A stretch of DNA of 61,012 bases from JBBPZA01 sp038199375 (GTDB lineage Bacteria; Actinomycetota; Thermoleophilia; Solirubrobacterales; Solirubrobacteraceae), in NCBI GenBank assembly GCA_038199375.1, contig JBBPZA010000009.1, forward strand, positions 1 to 61,012, read 5' to 3'. The position numbers and the translations under genes are program-made. Below, one piece after another: positions 15,256-22,863 of the stretch. The notes beneath the pieces were generated by a model. The model saw only the letters and a list, made by a program, of their open reading frames with translations, made no database searches and was not told where the DNA came from. The stretch's first letter is position 1; each line of letters begins with the position of its first letter.

Positions 15256-15531
15256 GTGACCGCTCCGCTCGCCGTCCAACTCCCCGACGAACTCCTCGAC
15301 GAGATCGCCCACCGCGCCGCCGCCCTCCTCGCCGAACAGCACCGCGCACCCGAACCGTGGCTCTCCGTCGCGGACGCAGCGAAGCACTTGGGCTACGGCG
15401 ACCACGTCGAACGCGGCAAGCGCAGGGTCTATGACCTCGTCAGCCGTGGCGAGCTCCATCCCAAGCGGGACGGGGCTCGGCTCGTCTTTCGCCCGAGCGA
15501 CATCGACCGCTACCTCGAGGAGAACACGTGA
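15256..15531 (+). CDS. Excisionase-like helix-turn-helix protein
   Basis: 91 residues from GTG 15256. The C-terminal two thirds read EPWLSVADAAKHLGYG, then KRRVYDLVSRGELHPKRDG and FRPSDIDRYLEE, a standard MerR-like/HTH_17 excisionase domain; the N-terminal helix has IAHRAAALLAEQH. Such proteins bend attachment-site DNA and steer the integrase toward excision, and often repress their own operon. The palindrome just upstream is a possible binding site. The stop overlaps the next start (GTGA). Confidence 0.78.
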   Translation: MTAPLAVQLPDELLDEIAHRAAALLAEQHRAPEPWLSVADAAKHLGYGDHVERGKRRVYDLVSRGELHPKRDGARLVFRPSDIDRYLEENT

Positions 15532-15884
15532 CCCTCACCGCCGCGCCAACGATCAGCGACGACGCGACCACCTACCTCGCCGCCGCCTGGTGGGACCAGC
15601 CCTACGGCGCCGCGGCTACCGACGCCGCCTACCTCACCTGGGAGCAGGCGTGGGACCAACTCTGCCGCGACGTTGAAGCCGGCAACCCCGCCGCCCTCGA
15701 AGCCGTCGAGGTCATCGACGCCGAAGTCACTCCCGCGTCGGAACGGCGGCACTGCACGACCTCGAGCAGTCGCGAGATACAGGGGGAGGGGGCTAGGAAA
15801 ATCACGAGCACTCATCGAACGGCTCGCACCCTGCTAGCTCGCCGCGAAAAAAAGTCGCCTGGGGGGCGCGTTGACACCGCCTAG
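15528..15884 (+). CDS. Hypothetical protein following the excisionase
   Basis: 118 residues, GTG start overlapping the excisionase stop. The first 65 residues look coding (TYLAAAWWDQPYGAAATDAAYLTWEQAWDQ is quoted here only in outline: a Trp- and Ala-rich helical segment around residues 15-45). The second half turns into a Ser/Arg/Thr-rich sequence unlike a folded domain, so a frameshift near 15740 is possible. No family is recognised. Confidence 0.4.
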   Translation: MTLTAAPTISDDATTYLAAAWWDQPYGAAATDAAYLTWEQAWDQLCRDVEAGNPAALEAVEVIDAEVTPASERRHCTTSSSREIQGEGARKITSTHRTARTLLARREKKSPGGRVDTA

Positions 15885-16263
15885 GTTCACGTCGGAGCGC
15901 CGGGCGCTCTATCTCAGCCTCCTCGAGACCGGTCGCAACGTGGAGGAAGCGTGCGCGGCGGTGGGAGTCTCTCGGTCGACGGTGAGTAAGTGGGCGGCTC
16001 GCGGCCGGCGGGGTCATCCGGAGGCGGCCGAGTTCGCGGAGCGCTTCGATGCGATCCGCGAGGGCCGAGGTGATGAGGCGCTGACCGATGATGACTTGGT
16101 CGCGCTGTTGGAGCGCTCGGCGCGGCGCGGCTCGGTCAAGGCGATCGAGCTGCTGCTGAAGCGGCCATGGGAGCAGCTGCGGGGTGAGCAGACACCGCGT
16201 TCGCCGTTCGATGATGAGTTCGGATTTACCAACCAGCGACATCGAGGAGACCGACATGCGTGA
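15871..16263 (+). CDS. Terminase-small-subunit-like HTH protein
   Basis: 130 residues from TTG 15871. RRALYLSLLETGRNVEEA, then CAAVGVSRSTVSKWAARG is a homeodomain-like helix-turn-helix as in phage small terminases and transposon resolvases, followed by a helical stretch (DDDLVALLERSARRGSVKAI). No large terminase or capsid gene is nearby, so packaging is unlikely; on elements of this type such proteins may act as regulators. It overlaps the previous gene by 14 nt. Confidence 0.6.
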   Translation: MTPPRFTSERRALYLSLLETGRNVEEACAAVGVSRSTVSKWAARGRRGHPEAAEFAERFDAIREGRGDEALTDDDLVALLERSARRGSVKAIELLLKRPWEQLRGEQTPRSPFDDEFGFTNQRHRGDRHA

Positions 16264-16375
16264 TGGATTGAGAGAACGGCCGCACTCTTCGCGAGGCCTG
16301 GCGCCGATGGCGTCAGGCCAGCCGCGCGATCCCGCCCGGCTGGCGCCGCGGGCTCCCGCCGGTGAGGCGGACTGA
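16256..16375 (+). CDS. Possible 39-codon ORF
   Basis: Starts at an ATG overlapping the previous gene's stop and encodes a basic, Pro/Ala-rich peptide. Only the overlap favours it; codon content is unconvincing. Confidence 0.2.
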   Translation: MRDGLRERPHSSRGLAPMASGQPRDPARLAPRAPAGEAD

Positions 16376-16435
16376 TGGGCCGCCGAGGACGACGCGCACA
16401 ACGCGAGGCGGCATCCGGTCCGGGCCCCGAGCAAC

Positions 16436-16942
16436 ATGATCGCGTTCCTCACTCATGAGCTCGAGCGGCAGCGGGCCGCTAACGCTCGCGGCTTCGACCG
16501 GGCGGAAGCGATCGAGGAGCTGCTCGAGCTCTGCGGCAGCCTCGCCCGGGATCGCGGGGTGGGCGACCTGACCGCGGTGGAGGTGTGGGGGTCACCGGAA
16601 GATGAGCAGTCGAGTGCACGGATGCGCGCGCTCCTAGACCGTGTGCTCGCTGACGAGGACTGGCCCCGGGCGGAAGTTTCGCGAGGCCGCATGACCGTAA
16701 AGGGCGGTTTCCTGTCCGCTGCGAGCGTTGCGGCTCGAGCTCGTAGCTCGAGCGGGTGGATGTGGAGGCCGTCGCGCGGCCCGGCCGCTCGGTGGTCGTG
16801 CTTTGCCGCCGCTAGTGCGACGAAACGCCGGACCGGACGTGGCGCCTGCGGTGGCAGCTCGCAGGCGCTCCGAGCCGCCCCTAGCGGTGCGCGTGGGGCC
16901 GTGGTAGGGTCGCGCGACCATACAAGTGGGGCCCGCGAGTGA
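16436..16942 (+). CDS. Weakly supported ORF, coding character only in its first part
   Basis: 168 residues as read. Residues 1-82 look like a helical protein (THELERQRAANARGFDRAE, EELLELCGSLARD, VWGSPEDEQSSARMR). The remainder becomes Ser/Arg/Ala-rich, typical of out-of-frame reading, and another frame around 16690-16830 shows CERCG and LCRRC-like cysteine pairs interrupted by stops. A frameshifted or decayed gene is likely. Confidence 0.35.
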   Translation: MIAFLTHELERQRAANARGFDRAEAIEELLELCGSLARDRGVGDLTAVEVWGSPEDEQSSARMRALLDRVLADEDWPRAEVSRGRMTVKGGFLSAASVAARARSSSGWMWRPSRGPAARWSCFAAASATKRRTGRGACGGSSQALRAAPSGARGAVVGSRDHTSGARE

Positions 16943-17072
16943 GCAAACACCCCGGGCCCCGTGGCGGACGAGGGATAAGCTCGACCGCGGCTCGCACGGT
17001 ATCCGCCTCGTCGGCCACCGGGCGTCCTCGCAGCGAAGCTTCCCTCGGCGTCATACGACCGAAGGGAGCCGC

Positions 17073-17504
17073 ATGCCCAGCAGCGACAGCAGCAGCGACA
17101 GAAGGATCACCGTAACGCTCACCCGCGAGCAGGCGGAGCACGTGCTCCGCAAGGTGCTGGTGGATCTCGAGTACGGGCTCGGGGACAACGTCGTCGTGGA
17201 CACCCGCCAGGACCGCGACGCGATCCGCAGCACGCTCGACTCCTATGAACGGCGAATCGACGAGCTCAGCGCCCCGGGCGACGAGGTGACCTACACCGAC
17301 CACCGGGACGAGCTTGAGGCGCTCGCTGACGAGCTGATGGACTCCGGCGCCGACCACGTCCGCGACGTGACCGTGGGCTCCAAGGGCAAGGACCACGGCG
17401 AGCTGGCCGGGGAACGCCGAAAGGAGCTACGGAAGGCAGAGACCGGCGCGACGATCTATGACCAGATCGTGCGCGCGGCCGGCCCGGCCGAGGTGGCGGC
17501 ATGA
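17073..17504 (+). CDS. Hypothetical acidic protein upstream of the integrase
   Basis: 143 residues from ATG 17073, which follows GAAGGGA at a good distance; earlier in-frame codons are unconvincing. It begins with a Ser/Asp-rich stretch, then VTLTREQAEHVLRKVL, and ends with a charged helix (GELAGERRKELRKAET). No family is recognised. The stop overlaps the next start (ATGA), and that gene stops just before the integrase, so all three form an operon. Confidence 0.6.
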   Translation: MPSSDSSSDRRITVTLTREQAEHVLRKVLVDLEYGLGDNVVVDTRQDRDAIRSTLDSYERRIDELSAPGDEVTYTDHRDELEALADELMDSGADHVRDVTVGSKGKDHGELAGERRKELRKAETGATIYDQIVRAAGPAEVAA

Positions 17505-17716
17505 CTTCTCACCTGACCGTGCTGCCCGCCCCGCCCGACAGGGAGGAGGCGAGGCGGGCAGCGTGGGCGATCATCATGAGGGCGGCCGAGGAGGCGCTCA
17601 CGATCCCCGGCCTGCCCGAGGAAACCCGGTCTCGTCTCGCCCGGATTCACCGGGCCGCGCGCCGGGCGGCCGGGCAGCCGATACTGCGCTTCGCCGAGGA
17701 CGGAGGGGCGTCCTGA
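17501..17716 (+). CDS. Small helical protein, integrase operon
   Basis: 71 residues, basic and helical (REEARRAAWAIIMRAAEEAL, RLARIHRAARRAAGQ). ATGA overlap with the gene before it; the integrase begins one base after its stop. It could be a small accessory DNA-binding or recombination directionality protein, but there is no recognisable motif. Confidence 0.55.
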   Translation: MTSHLTVLPAPPDREEARRAAWAIIMRAAEEALTIPGLPEETRSRLARIHRAARRAAGQPILRFAEDGGAS

Positions 17717-17717
17717 T

Positions 17718-18929
17718 ATGCCTGCCCCGCTCGTCAGGACCTCCAGCGCCGGCATCTACCGCCGGGGTGGGCGCTACGTCGTCGTCTACCGCGTCAACGG
17801 CCGGCAGCGCCGCGAGACCGCCCGCACGCTCGACGATGCCCGACGCCTCAAGCGCGCCCGCGAGGCAGACCGTGACCGCGGCGACCTGGTCGCGCTCGAC
17901 CGCGTCACGCTCCACGAGTACGCCCGGGAGTGGGTCGAGCGCTACGTCGGGAAGGGCCGCAGCGGGTTCCGCGAGTCCACCCGCGACGACTATCGCCGCG
18001 ACCTGAACAAGTACGCGCTGCGCTACTTCGACGCGGGGAAGCAGCTCTCCGCGGTGACGCCGCGCGACGTCGCGGGGTTCCTCGCCTGGTTGTGCAAGCA
18101 ACCAGCTCCGGGAGGGCGGACGCTGGCCGACGCGTCCGTTCGGCGCATCCTCAACCCGCTACGTGCCTGCTTCGCCACGGCTCGCCGCGAGGGCCTGATT
18201 CGCACGAACCCGGCGCATGGCGTTGCCCTGCCGCATCGCCCGCGGGTCGACGAGGAGGAGGCGTGCGAGGTGCGGGTGCTCTCGCGCGACCAGCTCGCCA
18301 CCCTGCTCGCGGTCGTCGACGTGCGGCACCGGACGCTGTTTCGCGTTCTGGCCGTCACGGGGCTGCGGATCAGCGAAGCGCTCGCGCTCCAGTGGAAGCA
18401 CGTCCACCTCGACGGCTCGCACCCGCACGTCAAGGTCCGGCGCGCCTACACCCGCGGCACGATGGCGCCGCCGAAAACACGCCACGGCCGGCGTGACGTC
18501 CCGCTCAGCCATGACCTCGTCAGGGAGCTGCGCGAGCGGCGCAAGGGCGCCGAGTGGCCGCGCGACGACGACCTCGTCTTCCCGTCGCTGACGGGCGTGC
18601 CGCTCCGGTACAGCAACCTCCGCTTTCGGACGCTGAAGCCTGCCGCTGAGGAGGCCGGGGCGCCGTGGGCGGGCTTCCACACGCTGCGTCACGGGTGCGC
18701 GTCGATGCTCTTCGAGCGCGGCGCGAACGCCAAGCAGGTGCAGCGCTGGCTCGGGCATCACTCGCCGAGCTTCACGCTCGCTACCTACGTGCATCTGCTC
18801 TCTGATGAGCTCGACGCACCGCTTGACTTGGGCGACGAGCTCGGGCGGGGTGACAACACCGGGACAACACACCCCACCGAACTCAGCCGAAACGGGTCGG
18901 GCGCAATAAGGGCTGATATCGCAGCGTAG
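17718..18929 (+). CDS. Tyrosine recombinase (integrase) of the island
   Basis: 403 residues. An N-terminal arm-type region (GIYRRGGRYVVVYRVNG) and a core-binding domain are followed by the catalytic domain with Arg217 (TGLRISEA), His321-x-x-Arg324 (HTLRHG), His347/348 (LGHHS) and the nucleophile Tyr357 (TYVHLL). It catalyses site-specific recombination between attP and the tRNA-Leu attB. The gene ends 48 bp before attR. The frame is intact, so excision may still be possible. Confidence 0.95.
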   Translation: MPAPLVRTSSAGIYRRGGRYVVVYRVNGRQRRETARTLDDARRLKRAREADRDRGDLVALDRVTLHEYAREWVERYVGKGRSGFRESTRDDYRRDLNKYALRYFDAGKQLSAVTPRDVAGFLAWLCKQPAPGGRTLADASVRRILNPLRACFATARREGLIRTNPAHGVALPHRPRVDEEEACEVRVLSRDQLATLLAVVDVRHRTLFRVLAVTGLRISEALALQWKHVHLDGSHPHVKVRRAYTRGTMAPPKTRHGRRDVPLSHDLVRELRERRKGAEWPRDDDLVFPSLTGVPLRYSNLRFRTLKPAAEEAGAPWAGFHTLRHGCASMLFERGANAKQVQRWLGHHSPSFTLATYVHLLSDELDAPLDLGDELGRGDNTGTTHPTELSRNGSGAIRADIAA

Positions 18930-18977
18930 AGCCAAATCCTCGGATGGGACGGGACTCCACGCAGAGCCGGGCCCGCT

Positions 18978-19030
18978 CTTAAAAGCCGCCGCTCGCAAGA
19001 GCTTGCGGGTTCGATCCCCGCCCCGGGCAT
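18978..19030 (+). repeat. attR: 53-bp right attachment site
   Basis: Copy of the 3' part of tRNA-Leu (anticodon loop to 3' end), 52 of 53 bases identical to 5574-5626. It lacks the tRNA 5' half, so it is not a functional tRNA. Host sequence resumes to its right. Confidence 0.92.
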
Positions 19031-19165
19031 CTGGCGCAAATCCGCCCTCGGCCGGCGCGGGATGGAGAACCCGCCCGCGGACGTGCGTCCAACCCCGGCG
19101 GAGCGCAACTTTCCCGTTGCTAGCGTGTCGATGCGGACGGGAAGCCCTTCTTCCCGCGCGCGACC

Positions 19166-20653
19166 ATGGAAGTCTCTGCTCTAAAGCACGCCGGCGCGGC
19201 TGGGCTGCACGGCACCTCCCCACTTCTCCGGCTTCAGTCCGACGAGCGGCTGATCACGCTGATCCGCCGCGGCAACCACTCCGCGTTCGAGGCGCTCGTC
19301 AAGCGCTACCAGGCGCGCCTGCTGGCGTTCTGCCGCCACATGCTGGGCTCCAGGGAGGACGCCGAGGACGTCCTCCAGGAGGTCTTCGCCGCCGCCTTCA
19401 ACGCGATCCTCGCCGATGACCGGGCGATCAACGTGCGCCCGTGGCTCTACCGGATCGCCCGCAACCGGAGCCTCAACCACCTGCGCCGCGTCCAGGCGAT
19501 CGGGGTGGACTCCATGGACGTGCACTTCTCGGAGGCAGGCCTCTCGACCGCGGACGAGGTACACCGGCGCGAGGACTTCCGACTGCTGATCTCAGACGTC
19601 CAGCACCTCGCCGAGACCCAGCGCACCGCCCTGCTCCTGCGCGAGATCGACGCGCTCTCCTACGAGCAGATCGCCGAGGCGATGGACACGACGGTGCCCT
19701 CGGTCAAGTCGCTGCTGGTCCGCGCGCGCGTCTCCCTCGCCGAGGCGGCCGAGGCGCGCAGGCTCTCCTGCGACGACGTGCGCATGGAGCTCGGCGAGGT
19801 CGCCGAGGGCCTCAAGCGCGTGAGCCCTCCAGTGCGCCGGCACGTGAAGCTCTGCGAGCCCTGCGCTGGCTTCCGCCAGCAGCTGCGCGCAACCAACAAG
19901 GCGCTTGCCGCCGTCTTTCCGATCGGGCCGCTCCTCCTCCTCAAGAAGCTCTTCTTCGCGCACCTCGGCACGACGACCGCTGCCGGCGGCGGCGCGGCGG
20001 CGGGCACGACCGCCGCGGGCACCGGCGCCGGCGGCCTGATCAGCGCGGGCGCCTCGACTTTGGCGACCAAGACCGTCGCGACGGTCGCCGCCGCGGCGAT
20101 CGTCACCGCGGGGGCCGTCGAGGTCCGCCAGGCAGCCGTCCACGCTCCAAGCGACCGCCGGGTGGTCGCCGTAGCGCCGCCCGCCCGGAGCGCTCCTTCG
20201 GTACGCGCCCTACCGGCACCCCGCTTCGGGCCAAGGCCCCAGGCCCGGACGGCGCCGCCGGTCGAACCCGCGAAGGAGCCCAAGGCGACCGACGCCACCG
20301 TCAAGAAGCCCGCGAAGGCGAAGGAGCCGGCGACCCTCACCGCCGGCGCGCCCGAGAAGCCGGCCCAGCCGGCCCCGAGTCCGACCCCGCCGGCAGCCGC
20401 CGCGCCCACGCCCCAGTCCGAGTCGGGCACCGCGGTGCTCCCCGGCGGCGACGACGTGACCACCGTCCCCGCCGAGACGATGCCGGGAACCGGGCCGGCT
20501 CCGGTCGCTCCGCCCGCCGGCGAGGGCTCCCCCCCGCCGCCTCCAAGCGCCCAGCTCACCCCCCCGCCGGCGCAGAGCCCCCCACCGCCGGCAAGCTCGC
20601 CCTCGCCCCGCGAGCCGGCGGCCCCCCTCACGCCGGCTCTACCGCTTCCGTAA
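19166..20653 (+). CDS. ECF sigma factor fused to a zinc-finger anti-sigma-like and membrane-anchored C-terminus
   Basis: 495 residues. Sigma-70 region 2 spans about 28-105 (FEALVKRYQARLLAFCRHML, DVLQEVF, RPWLYRIARN) and region 4 about 145-195 (LLLREIDALSYEQIAEAM). It is followed by a zinc-finger-like motif with Cys202 and His226-x3-Cys230-x2-Cys233, as in ZAS-type anti-sigma factors, a likely membrane segment at about 301-318, and a long Pro/Ala-rich tail of 170 residues. One polypeptide thus appears to combine sigma factor, its restraint and an extracytoplasmic sensor stalk. Release by proteolysis would be needed for activity; that is inference. It is the first host gene right of the island. 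Confidence 0.85.
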   Translation: MEVSALKHAGAAGLHGTSPLLRLQSDERLITLIRRGNHSAFEALVKRYQARLLAFCRHMLGSREDAEDVLQEVFAAAFNAILADDRAINVRPWLYRIARNRSLNHLRRVQAIGVDSMDVHFSEAGLSTADEVHRREDFRLLISDVQHLAETQRTALLLREIDALSYEQIAEAMDTTVPSVKSLLVRARVSLAEAAEARRLSCDDVRMELGEVAEGLKRVSPPVRRHVKLCEPCAGFRQQLRATNKALAAVFPIGPLLLLKKLFFAHLGTTTAAGGGAAAGTTAAGTGAGGLISAGASTLATKTVATVAAAAIVTAGAVEVRQAAVHAPSDRRVVAVAPPARSAPSVRALPAPRFGPRPQARTAPPVEPAKEPKATDATVKKPAKAKEPATLTAGAPEKPAQPAPSPTPPAAAAPTPQSESGTAVLPGGDDVTTVPAETMPGTGPAPVAPPAGEGSPPPPPSAQLTPPPAQSPPPPASSPSPREPAAPLTPALPLP

Positions 20654-20718
20654 CACACGGCGCCGTCGTTCACCGGACCGTGACGCTCAGCTGAGAAGCA
20701 CCGTGGCGCTTCGCCGCC

Positions 20719-20832
20719 TCACTCCCCGGTTACCGAGTAGGCCTCCGCCACCCCGTCGAGGTCGGCGAGCGCACCTCCCAGCGTAAGGAGGGCGGTGCGC
20801 TGCGCCTCGATGAGGACGATCGCGTGGGTCAC
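20719..20832 (-). pseudogene. Truncated Lrp/AsnC ligand-binding domain
   Basis: 37 residues starting at a GTG that overlaps the preceding stop (GTGA). AIVLIEAQRTALLTLGGALA, then LDGVAEAYSVTGE is the first half of the AsnC-type effector-binding (RAM) domain, which normally continues (WDFVAVVRV...) for another 35-40 residues. The stop falls exactly where the domain should continue, and the DNA beyond does not resemble it. A deletion next to the sigma-factor gene probably removed the rest. Confidence 0.65.
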
Positions 20833-21506
20833 ACCGAGTGCGTCTCCCCCGGCGCCAGGACGACGACCTCGGAGTCGGTGTCTGACTCGACCTGGGACTT
20901 GAACGCCTCCGCGTCGGTCTCGATGGGCGGGAAGGTGTCGTAGTGGCACGGGATGATGGTCCCCGCCTTGACCAGCTCGGCGGCGGCCACGGCGTCGATG
21001 CGATCCATCGTGTAGTGGCCGCCGATGCACATGAGGGCAACGTCGATCTGGTTGCCGCGCTGCGCGGCGAGCGCGAGATCCGAGAACAGCGCCGTGTCGC
21101 CGAGGTGGTAGACGGTCGTGCCGGCGAATTCGACGATGAGGCCGGCCGGCGTGTGGGCCGTGCCCTTGGGGCTCACGGCCGTGTGCCACGCGGGCACGAG
21201 CTTGACCCAGCCCCAGTCGAACTTGACCGTCCCGCCCAGGTTGGGGTCGAAGATCTCGACGTCGTCCTCGGCGATCTCGTTGGCGAGCTCGAAGATGGCC
21301 ACCACCGGCGCCCCGGCGCGCTTGGCGATGTCAACGGTGTCCCCGATGTGGTCGAAGTGGCCGTGGGTGAGCAGGATCGTCGTCGGGTCGAACTCGTCCG
21401 GGCCGGCCGCCGCCTTCGGGTTCTCGCTGAGGAACGGGTCGATGAGCACGCTGGTGTCACCGTCGCGCAGCTCGAAGCAGGCGTGGCCGAGGAAGCGGAT
21501 GTCCAT
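20829..21506 (-). CDS. UPF0173-type metal-dependent hydrolase (UlaG-like metallo-beta-lactamase fold)
   Basis: 225 residues, full family length. MDIRFLGHACFEL opens the fold; the metal ligands are visible in THGHFDHIGD, PAWHTAV, YHLGDTALF and PCHYDTFP. The protein is cytoplasmic, and substrates of this family are mostly unknown (lactone or phosphodiester-type hydrolysis). It is followed with overlap by the truncated AsnC-type frame and preceded by a 103-residue protein 6 bp upstream, forming a three-gene transcription unit. Confidence 0.9.
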   Translation of the reverse strand: MDIRFLGHACFELRDGDTSVLIDPFLSENPKAAAGPDEFDPTTILLTHGHFDHIGDTVDIAKRAGAPVVAIFELANEIAEDDVEIFDPNLGGTVKFDWGWVKLVPAWHTAVSPKGTAHTPAGLIVEFAGTTVYHLGDTALFSDLALAAQRGNQIDVALMCIGGHYTMDRIDAVAAAELVKAGTIIPCHYDTFPPIETDAEAFKSQVESDTDSEVVVLAPGETHSV

Positions 21507-21512
21507 GGTCGT

Positions 21513-21824
21513 CTAGTCCTCTCTGTCGTTTAGCCGGCGGGCCAACTCATACCCGACCGCGACGCCGACCAACATCGCGACCCGGGTCTCCTCCGCGAGG
21601 AGGGTGCGCACCGCCCGGGCGCGCTCCTCGTCGTCCTCGGAGGCGGCCGCCTCGCGGACCTGCGCGTCGTGGGCGTCGTACCACCCTCCCGCGGCGAGCG
21701 ACTCGTTGAGCACCCGCTGGAGCTGGGGCGCCGCGCGGGAGACGAGCTCCTGCGCCTCGCGTAGGGCGCCGGGCTCGGTGAGCCGCGCGACCGCCGCCTC
21801 GAGCTGCTCGTCCGAGAACGCCAC
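21513..21824 (-). CDS. Small conserved helical protein upstream of the hydrolase
   Basis: 103 residues from GTG 21824. FSDEQLEAAVARLTEPGALR, then VSRAAPQLQRVLNESL and a C-terminal hydrophobic helix VAMLVGVAVGYELARRL. No family name can be given. The start was chosen because the longer frame upstream is antisense to selD and shows no coding character. It is divergent from selD with 25 bp between starts. Confidence 0.65.
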   Translation of the reverse strand: MAFSDEQLEAAVARLTEPGALREAQELVSRAAPQLQRVLNESLAAGGWYDAHDAQVREAAASEDDEERARAVRTLLAEETRVAMLVGVAVGYELARRLNDRED

Positions 21825-21849
21825 GACGGACAGTCTAATCTGGAGGGAG

Positions 21850-22863
21850 ATGAGGCTGACCGAGCTCTCCCACGGCGCCGGATGCGGGTGCAAGCTCCCG
21901 GCGGCGGAGATCCACGCGCTCGTGCGCGACCTCGACGGCTCGCACGACCCCCGCCTGCTCGTCGGCCCCGGAACCGCCGACGACGCGGGCGTCTGGCGGC
22001 TGACCGACGACCTCGCGCTGGTCCAGACGGTCGACTTCTTCACGCCGATTGTCGACGACCCCTACGACTTCGGGCGCATAGCCGCCACCAACGCGCTCTC
22101 GGACGTCTACGCGATGGGCGGCCGGCCCATCACCGCGCTCAACCTCGTCGCGTTCCCGCTCGAGACGCTCGGCGGCGAGGTCCTGCGCGAGATCCTCCGC
22201 GGCGGCCAGGACGCGGTCGCGGCGGCGGGCGCGGCGGTGGTCGGCGGCCACTCGATCGACGACCCCGAGCCGAAGTACGGGCTCGCGGTGACCGGCGTCG
22301 TCCATCCCGACGAGGTGCTCGCCAACGCCGGCGGCCTCCCCGGCGACGCCCTCGTGCTGACCAAGCCGCTCGGGGCGGGCGCCATCTCGACGGCGGCCAA
22401 GCGGGGCTTGGCGCCCGAGGAGGCGGTGGCCGCCGCGGTCGAGGTGATGACGACGCTCAACGACGAGGGTGCGCGGCGGGCCCGAGCCGCCGGAGCGCAC
22501 GCGCTCACCGACGTGACGGGCTTCGCGCTCGCCGGCCACCTCCACGAGCTCGCGCTGGCCGGCGGCCTCGGCGCCGAGGTCGACGCGGACGCCGTGCCTG
22601 CGATCGCGGGCGCCCTGGCGCTGCTCGAGGACGAGGCCGCGGTCTCTGGCGGCGCGCGGCGCAACGCCGAGTGGGCCGCCGACTTCGTGGCCTTCGACGC
22701 GGCCGTCTCCGACACTCGGCGCCGCCTTGTCACCGACCCGATGACCTCCGGCGGCCTCCTCGCCGCCGTGCCGGCCCAGCGCGCCGAGGAGATGGGCGGC
22801 TGGATCGTCGGCCGGCTCGTCGAGGGGGAGCCGGGAACGATCCGGGTCCGGGCCGCGCACTGA
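21850..22863 (+). CDS. selD: Selenide, water dikinase
   Basis: 337 residues from ATG 21850 behind GGAGGGAG. GAGCGCK at the N-terminus (Cys12, Cys14, Lys15) is the catalytic motif of SelD, in the cysteine rather than selenocysteine form. VGPGTADDAGVW, QTVDFFTPIVDDPY, NALSDVYAMGG and DVTGFALAGHL follow in the usual order of the AIRS/PurM-like fold. It makes selenophosphate from selenide and ATP for selenocysteine or selenouridine synthesis. No selA, selB or tRNA-Sec is in this window. Its stop overlaps the start of a broken TetR gene. Confidence 0.95.
   Translation: MRLTELSHGAGCGCKLPAAEIHALVRDLDGSHDPRLLVGPGTADDAGVWRLTDDLALVQTVDFFTPIVDDPYDFGRIAATNALSDVYAMGGRPITALNLVAFPLETLGGEVLREILRGGQDAVAAAGAAVVGGHSIDDPEPKYGLAVTGVVHPDEVLANAGGLPGDALVLTKPLGAGAISTAAKRGLAPEEAVAAAVEVMTTLNDEGARRARAAGAHALTDVTGFALAGHLHELALAGGLGAEVDADAVPAIAGALALLEDEAAVSGGARRNAEWAADFVAFDAAVSDTRRRLVTDPMTSGGLLAAVPAQRAEEMGGWIVGRLVEGEPGTIRVRAAH

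Larger units (their letters stand above)
5574..19030. mobile_element. tRNA-Leu-integrated genomic island, about 13.4 kb
   Basis: The element lies between 53-bp direct repeats (attL in tRNA-Leu, attR 18978-19030). A tyrosine integrase ends 49 bp from attR. Inside are an excisionase-like protein, a RepA-like ATPase with a zinc-finger partner, a terminase-small-subunit-like protein, two toxin-antitoxin-like pairs, a transposase, a five-module zinc-finger protein and a secreted lipoprotein pair. No FtsK/TraB translocase, relaxase, capsid or large terminase is present. It is therefore not obviously self-transmissible and looks like a reduced AICE-like element or a phage satellite. Confidence 0.9.

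Noticed and set aside
21883..21894. Selenocysteine codon in selD
   Set aside because: The catalytic motif is GAGCGCK with ordinary cysteine codons; no in-frame TGA or SECIS-like hairpin is needed.
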